Shown here in pieces: positions 1-8,494 of a stretch of DNA of 38,538 nucleotides. Source of the stretch: Bacillota bacterium (GTDB lineage: Bacteria > Bacillota > Clostridia > Lachnospirales > Lachnospiraceae); NCBI GenBank assembly GCA_029226935.1, contig JAQXYZ010000022.1:1-38538 (forward strand), read 5' to 3'. The notes under the pieces are model-generated. The model made no database searches. It was not told the origin of the DNA and saw nothing but the letters and a program-made list of their open reading frames with translations. Position numbers and translations under genes: made by a program. Each line of letters starts with the position of its first letter. Position 1 is the stretch's first letter.

Positions 1-1291
1 CACCATTTAGCAGAATTTCTGCATTCTGCCCGATTACCCTGGCAGCCTTTGTTTCCGCTTCACCGCTGTCACTTCCCTTGAGAGTGCTAAAGTTGTTGAT
101 CACATCCACTGCCTTGCTGATCTTCTCATCAACATACGCAGCAGCTTCCGTATCGATTGCGTCCTTCGCAGTTCCATCCTCATTCAGATAATCTGTTTTT
201 AATACATTTAATCTATCATTCTTTTCTGTCAGGGATGTCAGATTTGTGTCATATCCTTCTATGTAGGAAAGCTCACCTTTTGCCTTATTGAGAGCCGCAT
301 CTTTTTCTGCCTTCTCCTCCGGCGAAAGATTTTCATCCTCCAGCTCTTTCGTAAGGTTTTCGATCTCCGTATTCAATGCATTCTTACGGTCTGCTCTCTG
401 AGTATCCTTTGTAATGTCAACTGAAGTATTCTTACCATATTCCTCATTATAAGCATCTACCAGCTTGGTCTGCTTTTCTTCAAGGCTCTTAATGGCATCC
501 TCAAGGCTTTTCTTTTCAGCTGTGTAGGATTTCAGCAATACTGCCGCACGCTCGTCGATTGCCGCCTTTCTTTTGGCAACCGCTTCATCTGAAGTACCGT
601 CCATATCTGCATATTTCTGGTAAGCAGCTTTGGTACTCTTATCATAAATCAAAATGCCCAGCTTGGACAAGGCACCTGTTCCATTATCATTAGATGCGGT
701 AATCGTAAAATCCTTATCCTTTCCGGTTCCTTCAGCACCGATAAAGAGTCGCTGATTGGTAGCATCAAAGCTTGCCTTTACGCCCGCTGACTGCAGCTTG
801 CTGACCAGACTGCTGATGGTTGTATTTTCGTCTATTTCTATATCTGTGGTCTTGCCACCTACCGTAAGCTCGAATTTGCTGCCTGCCTGTATGCCAAGTC
901 TGTCTACCACCTTACTTCCTGAACTTAAGCTCTTATTGTCTGTTGCAGACATTTTGGCTCCGGTCAGATAGCCTGCCTTGGCAAGCTTATTAATTTCCAA
1001 TGTCTGGACACTGTCCATTGCAGTATCATCGGTAATGACACTTACCAAATTGCTGTTGGAAACGTTAGTCGTCTTCTTCATAAAGGAAGACTGATACTGC
1101 ATATTATTCAGGGAACCATCAAAGAGTTTACGAATCTTGCTGTTCAGTTCTTTCCATGCGTCCTGTTTCCATTGAAGCTTGGTCTGCTCTTTCGTCAAGG
1201 TGTCTACCTTGGTCTGCTTGGCAGCCACAAGTTCCTGGATGATGCTTTCTGTATCTAATCCGGACATCATTCCGGTTACACGCATTGCCAT
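1..1291 (-). CDS. fliD: Flagellar hook-associated protein 2 (filament cap), C-terminus outside window
   Basis: FliD caps the growing flagellar filament and folds incoming flagellin. About 430 residues are visible; the gene runs off the left edge. The start at 1291 has a GGAGG site 8 nt upstream. The N-terminus reads MAMRVTGMMSGLDTESIIQE, which is typical of FliD, followed by a helical segment (about residues 35-60). A charged, coiled-coil-like stretch rich in E/K/A covers about residues 215-400; FliD proteins in this group are often long in this region. It is the last visible gene of the flaG-fliD unit, 12 nt after flaG, and is read from the sigma-D-like promoter at 1831-1857. Identity is secure from the N-terminus and context; the C-terminal D0 region cannot be seen. 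Confidence 0.93.
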   Translation of the reverse strand, partial: MAMRVTGMMSGLDTESIIQELVAAKQTKVDTLTKEQTKLQWKQDAWKELNSKIRKLFDGSLNNMQYQSSFMKKTTNVSNSNLVSVITDDTAMDSVQTLEINKLAKAGYLTGAKMSATDNKSLSSGSKVVDRLGIQAGSKFELTVGGKTTDIEIDENTTISSLVSKLQSAGVKASFDATNQRLFIGAEGTGKDKDFTITASNDNGTGALSKLGILIYDKSTKAAYQKYADMDGTSDEAVAKRKAAIDERAAVLLKSYTAEKKSLEDAIKSLEEKQTKLVDAYNEEYGKNTSVDITKDTQRADRKNALNTEIENLTKELEDENLSPEEKAEKDAALNKAKGELSYIEGYDTNLTSLTEKNDRLNVLKTDYLNEDGTAKDAIDTEAAAYVDEKISKAVDVINNFSTLKGSDSGEAETKAARVIGQNAEILLNG

Positions 1292-1303
1292 ATCAGTAAC
1301 CTC

Positions 1304-1747
1304 CTATCTTCTCTCATCAACCAGAATACCTGCAAGCTCCCATGCCTTCGCAATCATATCCAAGGTCTTTTCGGGCGGAAGTTCTTTAATCACTTCCTTG
1401 GTCTCCTTGTCTACAATCTTAATGGTAACCCGGTTGGTTTCTTCATGAATTCCAAATACTGCCTCAGAGTGAGACATATTTTTGTTCAGATTTTCCACTG
1501 CCTTCTTAATCTGCTCGGTATTGGCCTGCTGCTGTTCTCTGGCAGTACCGTTTTCAGCGTTTTCCTGTCCGTTACCCTGATCGTCTGTCTTTTCCGCAGC
1601 CGCAACCTTAACAGTGGTCTGGTCGTATACGTTATTCTGCTCCTGTGCAGCAACATCCATGTTTTCTACTGCCTGTTTTACAGGTTTTGCCTGCTGTGTT
1701 GTCTGTGCCTGATAAGTCATTGCACTGCTTAATGGTTCTATTGCCAT
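1304..1747 (-). CDS. flaG: Flagellar protein FlaG
   Basis: FlaG is a small late flagellar protein that influences filament length; its mechanism is poorly known. The start is set at the ATG at 1747, 8 nt after a GGAGG; a GTG three codons earlier lies inside the ribosome-binding site and is unlikely. The product has 147 residues. The first 85 or so are low-complexity and rich in Q, A, N and E. The conserved FlaG part is C-terminal, with VTIKIVDKETKEVIKELPPE followed by a helical tail. It is the first gene after the sigma-D-like promoter and lies directly upstream of fliD, the usual flaG-fliD order. Its ribosome-binding site is inside a CsrA-type hairpin (1752-1767). Confidence 0.9.
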   Translation of the reverse strand: MAIEPLSSAMTYQAQTTQQAKPVKQAVENMDVAAQEQNNVYDQTTVKVAAAEKTDDQGNGQENAENGTAREQQQANTEQIKKAVENLNKNMSHSEAVFGIHEETNRVTIKIVDKETKEVIKELPPEKTLDMIAKAWELAGILVDERR

Positions 1748-1751
1748 CGTA

Positions 1752-1767
1752 ATCACCTCCGTGTGAT
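1752..1767 (-). promoter_or_regulatory. Putative CsrA-binding hairpin over the flaG ribosome-binding site
   Basis: On the minus strand the flaG leader reads ATCAC-ACGGAG-GTGAT: a perfect 5-bp stem with a six-base loop carrying GGA. The string ACACGGAGGT fits the CsrA consensus ACANGGANGU at every fixed base, and it contains the Shine-Dalgarno sequence. Binding here would block ribosome access. csrA is the gene immediately upstream. The structure is read from sequence; the binding is inferred. Confidence 0.6.
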
Positions 1768-1830
1768 ATAAAATAGTTTGTAAGATACATTTAAAATGAA
1801 ATCTTAGAGTTTTCCTGTCTTCTTAACTAT

Positions 1831-1857
1831 ATATCGGATGATATGAAAAAAAATTTA
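1831..1857 (-). promoter_or_regulatory. Sigma-D (sigma-28) type promoter for flaG-fliD
   Basis: The minus strand has TAAA (1854-1857), a 16-nt spacer and CCGATAT (1831-1837), matching the sigma-D pattern TAAA-N15/16-(G)CCGATAT known from Bacillus. Its -35 part lies inside the terminator stem of the preceding csrA gene. It would start the flaG-fliD transcript with a leader of roughly 75 nt. Confidence 0.8.
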
Positions 1858-1880
1858 CCCGTTATCCGAGTAAATTTTTT
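1846..1880 (-). terminator. Rho-independent terminator ending the flgM-csrA operon
   Basis: On the minus strand a 14-bp stem (1867-1880 with 1848-1861, one G-U pair, 5-nt loop) is followed by a T run. The last codons and the stop of csrA form part of the loop and one arm, so stop codon and terminator overlap. Confidence 0.8.
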
Positions 1881-2080
1881 AACGCTTCCATTCCATCCGT
1901 GCTGACGGCTTCCTGATTGGCTTCCTGGATCTGTACATAGACCTCTTTTCTGTATACCGGAACTTCCTTCGGTGCGCTGATGCCCAGCTTTACCTGTTCT
2001 CCTTTAATCTCAAGTACCGTAATTTCTATATTATTATTGATAATAAGGGCTTCATTTTTCTTTCTGGATAAAGCTAACAT
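1862..2080 (-). CDS. csrA: Carbon storage regulator CsrA
   Basis: CsrA is a small RNA-binding dimer that represses translation by binding GGA motifs near ribosome-binding sites; in Gram-positive bacteria its best-known target is flagellin mRNA. The product has 72 residues, the usual length. It begins MLALSRKKNEALIINNNIEI and continues through a VKLGISAPKEVPVYRKEVY segment, the hallmark core. The start codon directly follows the fliW stop (TAA-ATG), with an AGGTGA site inside the fliW end, so the two are translationally coupled. FliW binds and inactivates CsrA, so the pair forms a partner switch. It is the last gene of the flgM operon. Confidence 0.96.
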   Translation of the reverse strand: MLALSRKKNEALIINNNIEITVLEIKGEQVKLGISAPKEVPVYRKEVYVQIQEANQEAVSTDGMEALKNLLG

Positions 2081-2536
2081 TTACTCACCTGCTTTCTTTG
2101 CATTCAAAATATCATAAATAGGGAATTTTACTGCATATTCCTCCCCATCCACGATTACCTGGCATGCTTTCTTTTCTGCCGCATTGATGACGATGGGACC
2201 TCTCAAATTCACGCTCATTTTGGTCAGGTCGCTGGGTACGGTAACCGTAACCATTACCAGCATCTCTTCCGGTACAAGCTCTCCTATGGGCTTTAACAAT
2301 TCATCATCCACCTCAGGATTATACTCCGGCTGCACAAGCAGCGGGTCCATTACAGGCATGGCAAATGCCGGTTCCTGAAGGGATTGGAGCCAGTGGATAG
2401 AGCCCACTCCCTTTTCCTCATCATGTACCAGTGCAAAATCGGTCAGTTCAGGGAAACCGATAATCCCGGACGGGAAATGAATAATCTTATCATCTGCTAT
2501 CTCAATTTCCCCAAAAACTTTCGTATTAATTCTCAT
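2081..2536 (-). CDS. fliW: Flagellar assembly factor FliW (CsrA antagonist)
   Basis: FliW binds both flagellin and CsrA; when flagellin is exported, FliW is freed and sequesters CsrA. The product has 151 residues, normal for the family. It opens MRINTKVFGEIEIADDKIIHF, followed by the family motif PSGIIGFPEL, and later has LVMVTVTVPSDLTKMSVNLR and GPIVIN, all typical. A GGAG site precedes the ATG. The gene sits between flgL and csrA, the standard Firmicutes order, and its stop codon abuts the csrA start. Confidence 0.96.
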   Translation of the reverse strand: MRINTKVFGEIEIADDKIIHFPSGIIGFPELTDFALVHDEEKGVGSIHWLQSLQEPAFAMPVMDPLLVQPEYNPEVDDELLKPIGELVPEEMLVMVTVTVPSDLTKMSVNLRGPIVINAAEKKACQVIVDGEEYAVKFPIYDILNAKKAGE

Positions 2537-2569
2537 AACCGCTCCTATCTGCGCATTCCCACGCGCTCA

Positions 2570-4177
2570 TTAAATATAGTTCATCAGTGACGTCTGCATA
2601 ATTTTGCCTGTTGCCATAAGAGCTGCTTCGTAAGTAAGCTCTGTACTGGTAAGCTGTACAGCCACTTCCGCAATATCCGCATCCTCATTTTCTGACTGCA
2701 GTGTCTGGAAGGTCGTCTTTTGATCCATCAGACGGTTGCTGATCAGGTCAAGTCTCTGGCTCCGGGTTCCGTTATCAGTAATTGCCACGTTAGTATCATC
2801 CAGATATCCCTGTGTTTTGGTAATTGCATTTTCAAAGATATTATGCATACTCTCACGCAGGTAATCATATGCCTTTACCGCCGCGTCATACTTTTTCTTT
2901 ACATCTGCATAGGTTGCATCCTCTTCATTCAGACCTTTCAGCACTTCCTCCATGTCATTCTTAATCGCTTCCACTTCTTTCAGGTTTGCAAGCGTATTCT
3001 CCATGTCATCTACATCTCTGTCCAGATTATGGTTAAACACTTCATCAGCGGTAGTGTTAACCTGAATCTTCTGATTGTATCCCACATCATATTCAATGGT
3101 CTGTTTGGTCTTACCCTGCGTCAGATATTCCTGATTGTATTTAATCTCTATATCATCGCCGTTTTCATCCTTCGTGCCGTCTTTTCCCTTGCAGGCAAAG
3201 TAATGCTCCGGTCTTAAATCACCGTTTCTCCAGCTATCCTTGGTATAGGTAATCTGAATTTCCTTATAGGTTCCGTTATCACCCTTTGCCTTGCTTTCCA
3301 GCTCAGAGTATGCTTTGTTGCTGAATAAGATTTCTCCGGTTTCCGGAATGTAAACTGCAAGATTTTCATCGGCAGCATTGGCATCGGCAATCTTTTTATA
3401 CCCATCATCCTTTGACCATGTCTGGGCAGTAATTGTTGCACTTCCTCCCGCAGCATCAGGGATGGTAATGGTCACACCGTCGGTTTTAGGTGCAGTAGGA
3501 TCTGTGGTAGTCTCTCCCTTCAGGTCATCATACGCAAGACGCATCCTGTAAATACTGGTATTGCTGACGTCTCCCTCCTTTATACCGCCAAACCCCGTCT
3601 CGGTGTAATTATTCTTATTCATTCCTGCAAGTTTTCCGATATCCGTATAGCTGACGGTATCAAAATCCTTCAGGGTGTTCTGCTCAGTAATCTCATAACT
3701 GGGATACCCTGCCCCCAGTCCTTCCACCTCTTCCGTAAAGGACATGGTAGTATCTGTTCTGTAGCCCGTAAACACATATCTTCCGGCGTAATCCACATTC
3801 CCGGTTGCATAAAACTCATCTCTTAAGGATTTCATCTGCTCAACAATAATTTCCAGATCCTCTGTCGCCAAATCCTTATTTGCCCCCTTATTTACCTGTT
3901 TTCCCATGTCAGTCAGCACCTCGGTAACGGTACTGAGCGCCTTACCGGTAACTTCAAGCCAGCTGTCTGCGTCAGGTGCGTTCTTTTCATAAAACTGTTT
4001 AAGTTCCGTAACGCTGGTTCTAAGGCGCAGGGCACGGATTGCAACCACAGGGTCATCCGAAGGTCTTGTCAGTTTTTTCTGTGTGGACATCTGGGTACTT
4101 AACTTATCCTGCAGAATTTTGTTATTGTTAATGTTATACAGCGAATTGTTCTGCATAATTTTATTGGTCATTCTCAT
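2570..4177 (-). CDS. flgL: Flagellar hook-filament junction protein FlgL (HAP3)
   Basis: FlgL joins the hook-associated FlgK to the filament. The preferred start is the ATG at 4177 (MRMTNKIMQNN), 9 nt after GGAGG; an ATG two codons earlier is only 3 nt from that site. The product has 535 residues, clearly longer than the roughly 300 of enterobacterial FlgL. The flagellin-like N-terminal helix (to about residue 130, with the motif RPSDDPVVAIRALRLRT) and the C-terminal helix (ending AALMATGKIMQTSLMNYI) are conserved. The extra length is a central beta-rich, D/T/K-rich segment of about 250 residues, likely surface-exposed. It follows the two flgK genes closely. Confidence 0.92.
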   Translation of the reverse strand: MRMTNKIMQNNSLYNINNNKILQDKLSTQMSTQKKLTRPSDDPVVAIRALRLRTSVTELKQFYEKNAPDADSWLEVTGKALSTVTEVLTDMGKQVNKGANKDLATEDLEIIVEQMKSLRDEFYATGNVDYAGRYVFTGYRTDTTMSFTEEVEGLGAGYPSYEITEQNTLKDFDTVSYTDIGKLAGMNKNNYTETGFGGIKEGDVSNTSIYRMRLAYDDLKGETTTDPTAPKTDGVTITIPDAAGGSATITAQTWSKDDGYKKIADANAADENLAVYIPETGEILFSNKAYSELESKAKGDNGTYKEIQITYTKDSWRNGDLRPEHYFACKGKDGTKDENGDDIEIKYNQEYLTQGKTKQTIEYDVGYNQKIQVNTTADEVFNHNLDRDVDDMENTLANLKEVEAIKNDMEEVLKGLNEEDATYADVKKKYDAAVKAYDYLRESMHNIFENAITKTQGYLDDTNVAITDNGTRSQRLDLISNRLMDQKTTFQTLQSENEDADIAEVAVQLTSTELTYEAALMATGKIMQTSLMNYI

Positions 4178-4192
4178 AGTCATTGTCCTCCG

Positions 4193-6046
4193 TTAAACAC
4201 CGGTGTTTAATATCAACTGATCATAAATTTCCGTTAATGTCTGTATCATCTTAGATGCCAGTGTATAGGAATTCTGAAACTTTACCAGACTTACCGCTTC
4301 CTCATCTTCATCCACGCCCGAGATGGAGTTTCTCTGATTGGCAATGCTGGTCTGAAGTCCATTATAAGTATTATAAAAAGTATTTGCATTGCTTGCATTT
4401 AGTGCCACATCTGACAGGATCATCTCCAGCATCTGACTGGCGCTGCCGTTTCGGAAGCTGAACTTTTCCTTGCTGTTTAGGAGAGTAATCATTTCTTCTA
4501 TCTTTCCGCATTCTTCCACGCCCACATCCACGCTGCTTCTGGTTCCAAGCTTTGATGCGTCCCCGAGCAGATCTGAATTAATGGTAAAATTGCCGGCTGT
4601 CAGTTCATAATATCCATCGGCATCCGTAAGATCGCCGATCCCCAGTTCTTCTCCTGTCCCCTTGGTTCCTGTAAACAAAATGCATCCTTTGTTTCCACTG
4701 GAATCAACACCCGAAGTAAATATGTCGTTTACCTTTTCTGCAAACCCGCGGATCCAGGCATTCATCTGTTCCATGTAATAAGGGATCCCCTGATATTTGA
4801 TTTTGGACTCAGTTTTAATATCCTTCCCTTCCTTGTCTTTAAAGGAAGGGCATTTATCCTCGTCCATGGTAAATGTATAGGTACACTTACCCGTATTCGG
4901 ATCTGTTCCGTTAAACTTCCAGCTGTCATAGTAGTAGATGGTATTTCCGATATTCATAATGCCGCCCGTATTTGAGAGCATGCATTCCTGCATATTTTTG
5001 AGGTAATCCTCTGTCACCTCAACGGTTACAGTTACCTTTCCTCCAGCCTGCGGATTTCCGTCACCATCCACTCCATCAATCTTGGTGACGATACCATTAA
5101 AGTTAGCTCCGTTATTGCCATCCCGTAATTCCACCAGTCCTTTCAGCTTACCTTCCATGGAAGCATTTACCAGACTGAATTCATTACCATTTTCCCATGT
5201 AATGCGATATAAGCCATCCACATCGGTCTGATTGACCTTCTCATCAGTATCCTTTGCCACATATTTCAAAGTATTATAGTCATTTCCATCTACCAGAGGC
5301 TGTCCGCCGGCAATTCGCACCAGATACCTGTGACCACCGGTTTCTCTCTCCGGATTATTGGTATCGTAAATAGGCATTTCAGATACCTCTACATCTACAA
5401 TCTCCGACAATTCATCTATTAAAAGCTCTCTCTCGTCTCTCAGTTCATTTGCTTTCGCCCCTGAAAGTTCCACAACGTTAATCTGCTTATTCAAAGTTGC
5501 AAGCTTTTGTGAAATAGAGTTAATCTGATCAATGTTCTGTTTAATTTCAAGGTTAATATCCTTCTGCAGCTCCTGAAGATTTCCATACATATTGTTAAAG
5601 TAATCTGTAAGGGACTTGGCTGCTGCAATAAATTCAGCCTTGGAGTTATCACTGCTGGCATTGGTGGTTACTGATTGCAGTGCAGAACTCATCTTATTAA
5701 AAACCGTTTTAAAACCACTAACACCGTCGTCATTAAAGTAATCTTCAATGGTTCTGGTATAATACTGTTTTACTGTATATTCTCCGTATTTGCTCTGATT
5801 GTTCCAATATTTTACGTCATAAAAGCTGTCTCTGATTCTCTCAATGGCAATGGTATCCACACCGGCGCCGGCGCATCCATAGGTGGTAAAGGTTCTAAGC
5901 GCATTATTTGCCTGCTGGGTTACCTCCTGACGGCTATAGCCTTTGGTCTGTGCATTGGATATATTATTGGCGGTGGTGTTCAATGCCGCATTAGAGGCAC
6001 GAAGACCCGAACCCGCAATATATAAACCGAAAAATTGTGACGGCAT
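4193..6046 (-). CDS. flgK: Flagellar hook-associated protein FlgK, second copy
   Basis: HAP1 protein at the hook-filament junction, 617 residues. The N-terminal rod/hook motif is clear: LYIAGSGLRASNAALNTTAN followed by NISNAQTKGYSRQEV. The C-terminus has the matching FQNSYTLASKMIQTLTEIYD helix. A helical domain covers about residues 90-200 and a beta-rich domain about 270-450. The start at 6046 has a GGGAG site. It lies 16 nt after another flgK-like gene (6063-7667), and the two proteins differ enough to be old paralogs rather than a recent copy. They could have split roles or act at different stages; the sequence does not say which is the canonical HAP1. Confidence 0.9.
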   Translation of the reverse strand: MPSQFFGLYIAGSGLRASNAALNTTANNISNAQTKGYSRQEVTQQANNALRTFTTYGCAGAGVDTIAIERIRDSFYDVKYWNNQSKYGEYTVKQYYTRTIEDYFNDDGVSGFKTVFNKMSSALQSVTTNASSDNSKAEFIAAAKSLTDYFNNMYGNLQELQKDINLEIKQNIDQINSISQKLATLNKQINVVELSGAKANELRDERELLIDELSEIVDVEVSEMPIYDTNNPERETGGHRYLVRIAGGQPLVDGNDYNTLKYVAKDTDEKVNQTDVDGLYRITWENGNEFSLVNASMEGKLKGLVELRDGNNGANFNGIVTKIDGVDGDGNPQAGGKVTVTVEVTEDYLKNMQECMLSNTGGIMNIGNTIYYYDSWKFNGTDPNTGKCTYTFTMDEDKCPSFKDKEGKDIKTESKIKYQGIPYYMEQMNAWIRGFAEKVNDIFTSGVDSSGNKGCILFTGTKGTGEELGIGDLTDADGYYELTAGNFTINSDLLGDASKLGTRSSVDVGVEECGKIEEMITLLNSKEKFSFRNGSASQMLEMILSDVALNASNANTFYNTYNGLQTSIANQRNSISGVDEDEEAVSLVKFQNSYTLASKMIQTLTEIYDQLILNTGV

Positions 6047-6062
6047 TTACTTCACTCCCTTC

Positions 6063-7667
6063 CTATCTTCCAAGTGTGCTGATAATATGCTCCAAAAGCT
6101 CGCTGATTACGTTAATATATCGGCTGGATGCATTGTATGCATTCTGGAACATGATCATATTGCTTAATTCCTCATCTGAGGACACACCCAAAATCTGTTC
6201 TCTTGCTGCTGCCGTATTGTCCACCGTCATCTGCTGGGTTTCGCTGATTCCCCGAAGAACTGAACCGGTATTTGCCACTTGTGACACCAGATTGTTGTAA
6301 AAGTTAATAAAATTAGTGGTGGTCTTCACATTAGGGTTTAAGGTATGTTCTTCCTTTGTAAAAAGCTCCTTTAACGCATCTGCCGTTATCTGGTCTATCG
6401 TACCGTCATCCTTCTTAAAGCCCAGAAGGGAAGGTGCCTGTTTAATCTCGCCATTAATAATCAGGTTTTCAATGGTAAAAGCTTTCTTATCAGTGCTTCC
6501 ATTCATGGTGTTAAAGATGGTGTATGCATTTCCATCAGAATCCTTCATATAAGAACTGTTTGGTTCTGAATCGGCAGCTGTCTTTAAAACCTCATTAATG
6601 GAAGTCGTAATCCTGTTTACCAGCCTGTCAAATTCTGCCTGGACATTCATCATGATTGACTGCGAAACTTCTCTGTTATATTTGGTTTCATCCTCTAAAT
6701 CTGTGTGTGTGCCGCGTTTGTTTCCTCTTGCAAACATCATAGACTTTAAGGAGCCGATATCAGTATTTGTATCTGTGGAAATGGTCTGTGTCATATCAAA
6801 AACTTCGGCACCTGTAATATCAATGTTGGTGATGCCATTTACTGTATTTGATTTCGCAAGCTGTTTCCAATAAGGTGTATAAAATCCTGTGATTTCATCC
6901 TGATCCAAAGCAATTTCATTAATGGAATCTGCTTTGACATAATCCATTCCCTCCAATTTAATGAGGATATTGCCATCCACATCTTCCCTGCAATCAATAT
7001 TACCCATCTTGGAAAGCTCATCTATCAGACGGTTTCTTTCATCTCTTAAATCATTTGCTCTTTCCGTCTTTCCGGACTCAACCTTCAGAATTTCCATATT
7101 CAGTTCCATGATACGTTGTGCATAATCGTTCATGGTATCTACCTGAGTTTTAATTTTATAATTCAGGTTATCCTGATATTCACACAGTCCTGTATATACT
7201 GCCTTGGATCGTGTCAGGAATTCACTGCATCGCTGCACGAAAACGCCTTGATTGACCGAGTTTCCCGGATCCTTTGTAAGCTCCTGAACTGAACTCCAAA
7301 GGTTTTCAATGGCTTCCTCAAAAGCTTCCCCTTCCAGTTCCTGAAAGAGATTTTCAATCTCCTCCACAGCAGAAGTAGAAGCGTCATAAAATGCGCCTCT
7401 TCCTGCCTCACGGCGATAGGTTTTGTCAAGGAAATAGTCTCTGACCTGTTTTACCTGAATATAGCTGACACCAAGACCAGTCTGCTGATAGGAAATTGCA
7501 GACCCACTGGTAGAAATGGTATTATAAAAACGGGTACCAAGCTGCACCTGCTGCCTGGTATACCCCGTAGTATCAATATTGGACATATTATGTGCAGTAG
7601 TATTAAGTGCGTTCTGACCTGTCTGCAGTCCGCTTGCACCGATGTATAAGCTTCCCATCAAAGACAT
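6063..7667 (-). CDS. flgK: Flagellar hook-associated protein FlgK, first copy
   Basis: HAP1 protein of 534 residues, close to the usual FlgK length. It starts MSLMGSLYIGASGLQTGQNA and continues with ALNTTAHNMSNIDTTGYTRQ, the conserved rod/hook motif, after a GAGGTGAT ribosome-binding site. The C-terminal helix reads MIMFQNAYNASSRYINVISE, the standard FlgK end. The middle (about 85-210) is helical with a charged DLRDERNRLIDELSK motif, also present in the second copy. Position after flgN, its export chaperone, supports this copy being the main HAP1. Followed after 16 nt by the longer paralog. Confidence 0.92.
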   Translation of the reverse strand: MSLMGSLYIGASGLQTGQNALNTTAHNMSNIDTTGYTRQQVQLGTRFYNTISTSGSAISYQQTGLGVSYIQVKQVRDYFLDKTYRREAGRGAFYDASTSAVEEIENLFQELEGEAFEEAIENLWSSVQELTKDPGNSVNQGVFVQRCSEFLTRSKAVYTGLCEYQDNLNYKIKTQVDTMNDYAQRIMELNMEILKVESGKTERANDLRDERNRLIDELSKMGNIDCREDVDGNILIKLEGMDYVKADSINEIALDQDEITGFYTPYWKQLAKSNTVNGITNIDITGAEVFDMTQTISTDTNTDIGSLKSMMFARGNKRGTHTDLEDETKYNREVSQSIMMNVQAEFDRLVNRITTSINEVLKTAADSEPNSSYMKDSDGNAYTIFNTMNGSTDKKAFTIENLIINGEIKQAPSLLGFKKDDGTIDQITADALKELFTKEEHTLNPNVKTTTNFINFYNNLVSQVANTGSVLRGISETQQMTVDNTAAAREQILGVSSDEELSNMIMFQNAYNASSRYINVISELLEHIISTLGR

Positions 7668-7694
7668 AATATCACCTCATTGCATTTAAAAGGA

Positions 7695-8213
7695 TTATTG
7701 TTTGGCATCAAAGCCGCCTCCGCCCACACCCATATGTTCTCCGGTATTATAGGCTCCTCGATTATAATTGGCGGTTTCCGGCGCTGTTTTCATCGCCTGC
7801 AGCATGTTCATGTCAAACTCTACCATTTCCAGAGCATTCTGAATCAAAATCCTGTTTTGTCCGTTTACCCTCTTCACCTCATGAACGGCAGCCTTCAGCC
7901 TGTCATGTACTACAGCCAGTTTCTGCTGCTCTGCGGGTCTTGTCTTCAACATATCGATCAGATCCGCAAGCATCAGATTGTTAACATCCTTGTTAATTAC
8001 ATTGGCGATATCAGTAAATACTTCCTGTCTTTTTTGCTCCAGGTGATTAATTCTACTGACAACTTTTTGTTCCTCATCCGTGATTATGGCTAATTCGTCC
8101 AACTTACCGGCTACAATAACCGGTGTTTTCTTCATGGATAATCCCAGCAAGTTTTCATATTCCTGACTTTCCATATCTAATACTTCTATTAGATTTTCCA
8201 TCAAACTTGCCAC
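7695..8213 (-). CDS. flgN: FlgN-like export chaperone for FlgK/FlgL
   Basis: FlgN family proteins are small helical cytoplasmic chaperones that deliver FlgK and FlgL to the flagellar export gate. The product has 172 residues and is mostly helical, with the typical N-terminal pattern LIEVLDMESQEYENLLGLS and a central LEQKRQEVF helix. The tail (about 150-172) is glycine-rich and probably disordered. The chosen start is GTG at 8213, 8 nt after GAGG; the alternative ATG at 8201 lacks good spacing. Position between flgM and flgK matches Bacillus and Clostridium gene order, which carries much of the weight since the family is poorly conserved. Confidence 0.85.
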   Translation of the reverse strand: MASLMENLIEVLDMESQEYENLLGLSMKKTPVIVAGKLDELAIITDEEQKVVSRINHLEQKRQEVFTDIANVINKDVNNLMLADLIDMLKTRPAEQQKLAVVHDRLKAAVHEVKRVNGQNRILIQNALEMVEFDMNMLQAMKTAPETANYNRGAYNTGEHMGVGGGGFDAKQ

Positions 8214-8218
8214 CGGGA

Positions 8219-8494
8219 TTACCTCATTTCTTCGTATTTCTGAAACAGCTTATCTGCAAAGCTGTCTGCACTTACCTCGTAAGTGCCGGCCTGAATCTGG
8301 GCCTTAATCGGAGCAGTCACATCTTCCCTGATATCGCTGCTTCCTGCCACAGCCTGTTTTGCAATCTGAATGTCCTTTCCGATACTGGAAATCTGTAACT
8401 GATCAGAAAAGCTTACATTGCTCTTAGACTGGGGCTTTGCTGCCTTCTTCGTATTGTACAGCTGCTGAACCTGTGTATAAGCTTCTATACGCAT
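8219..8494 (-). CDS. flgM: Anti-sigma-D factor FlgM
   Basis: FlgM binds and inhibits sigma-D until the hook is complete. The product has 91 residues, the usual size. The N-terminus (MRIEAYTQVQQLYNTK) and the C-terminal helices (SSIGKDIQIAKQAVAGSSDI, then TYEVSADSFADKLFQKYEEM) match Firmicutes FlgM; the motif around GTYEVSADSFADKL is diagnostic. Strong AGGAGGAG ribosome-binding site. It is the first gene after the sigma-D-like promoter at 8552-8578, giving negative feedback on its own sigma factor. Confidence 0.92.
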   Translation of the reverse strand: MRIEAYTQVQQLYNTKKAAKPQSKSNVSFSDQLQISSIGKDIQIAKQAVAGSSDIREDVTAPIKAQIQAGTYEVSADSFADKLFQKYEEMR

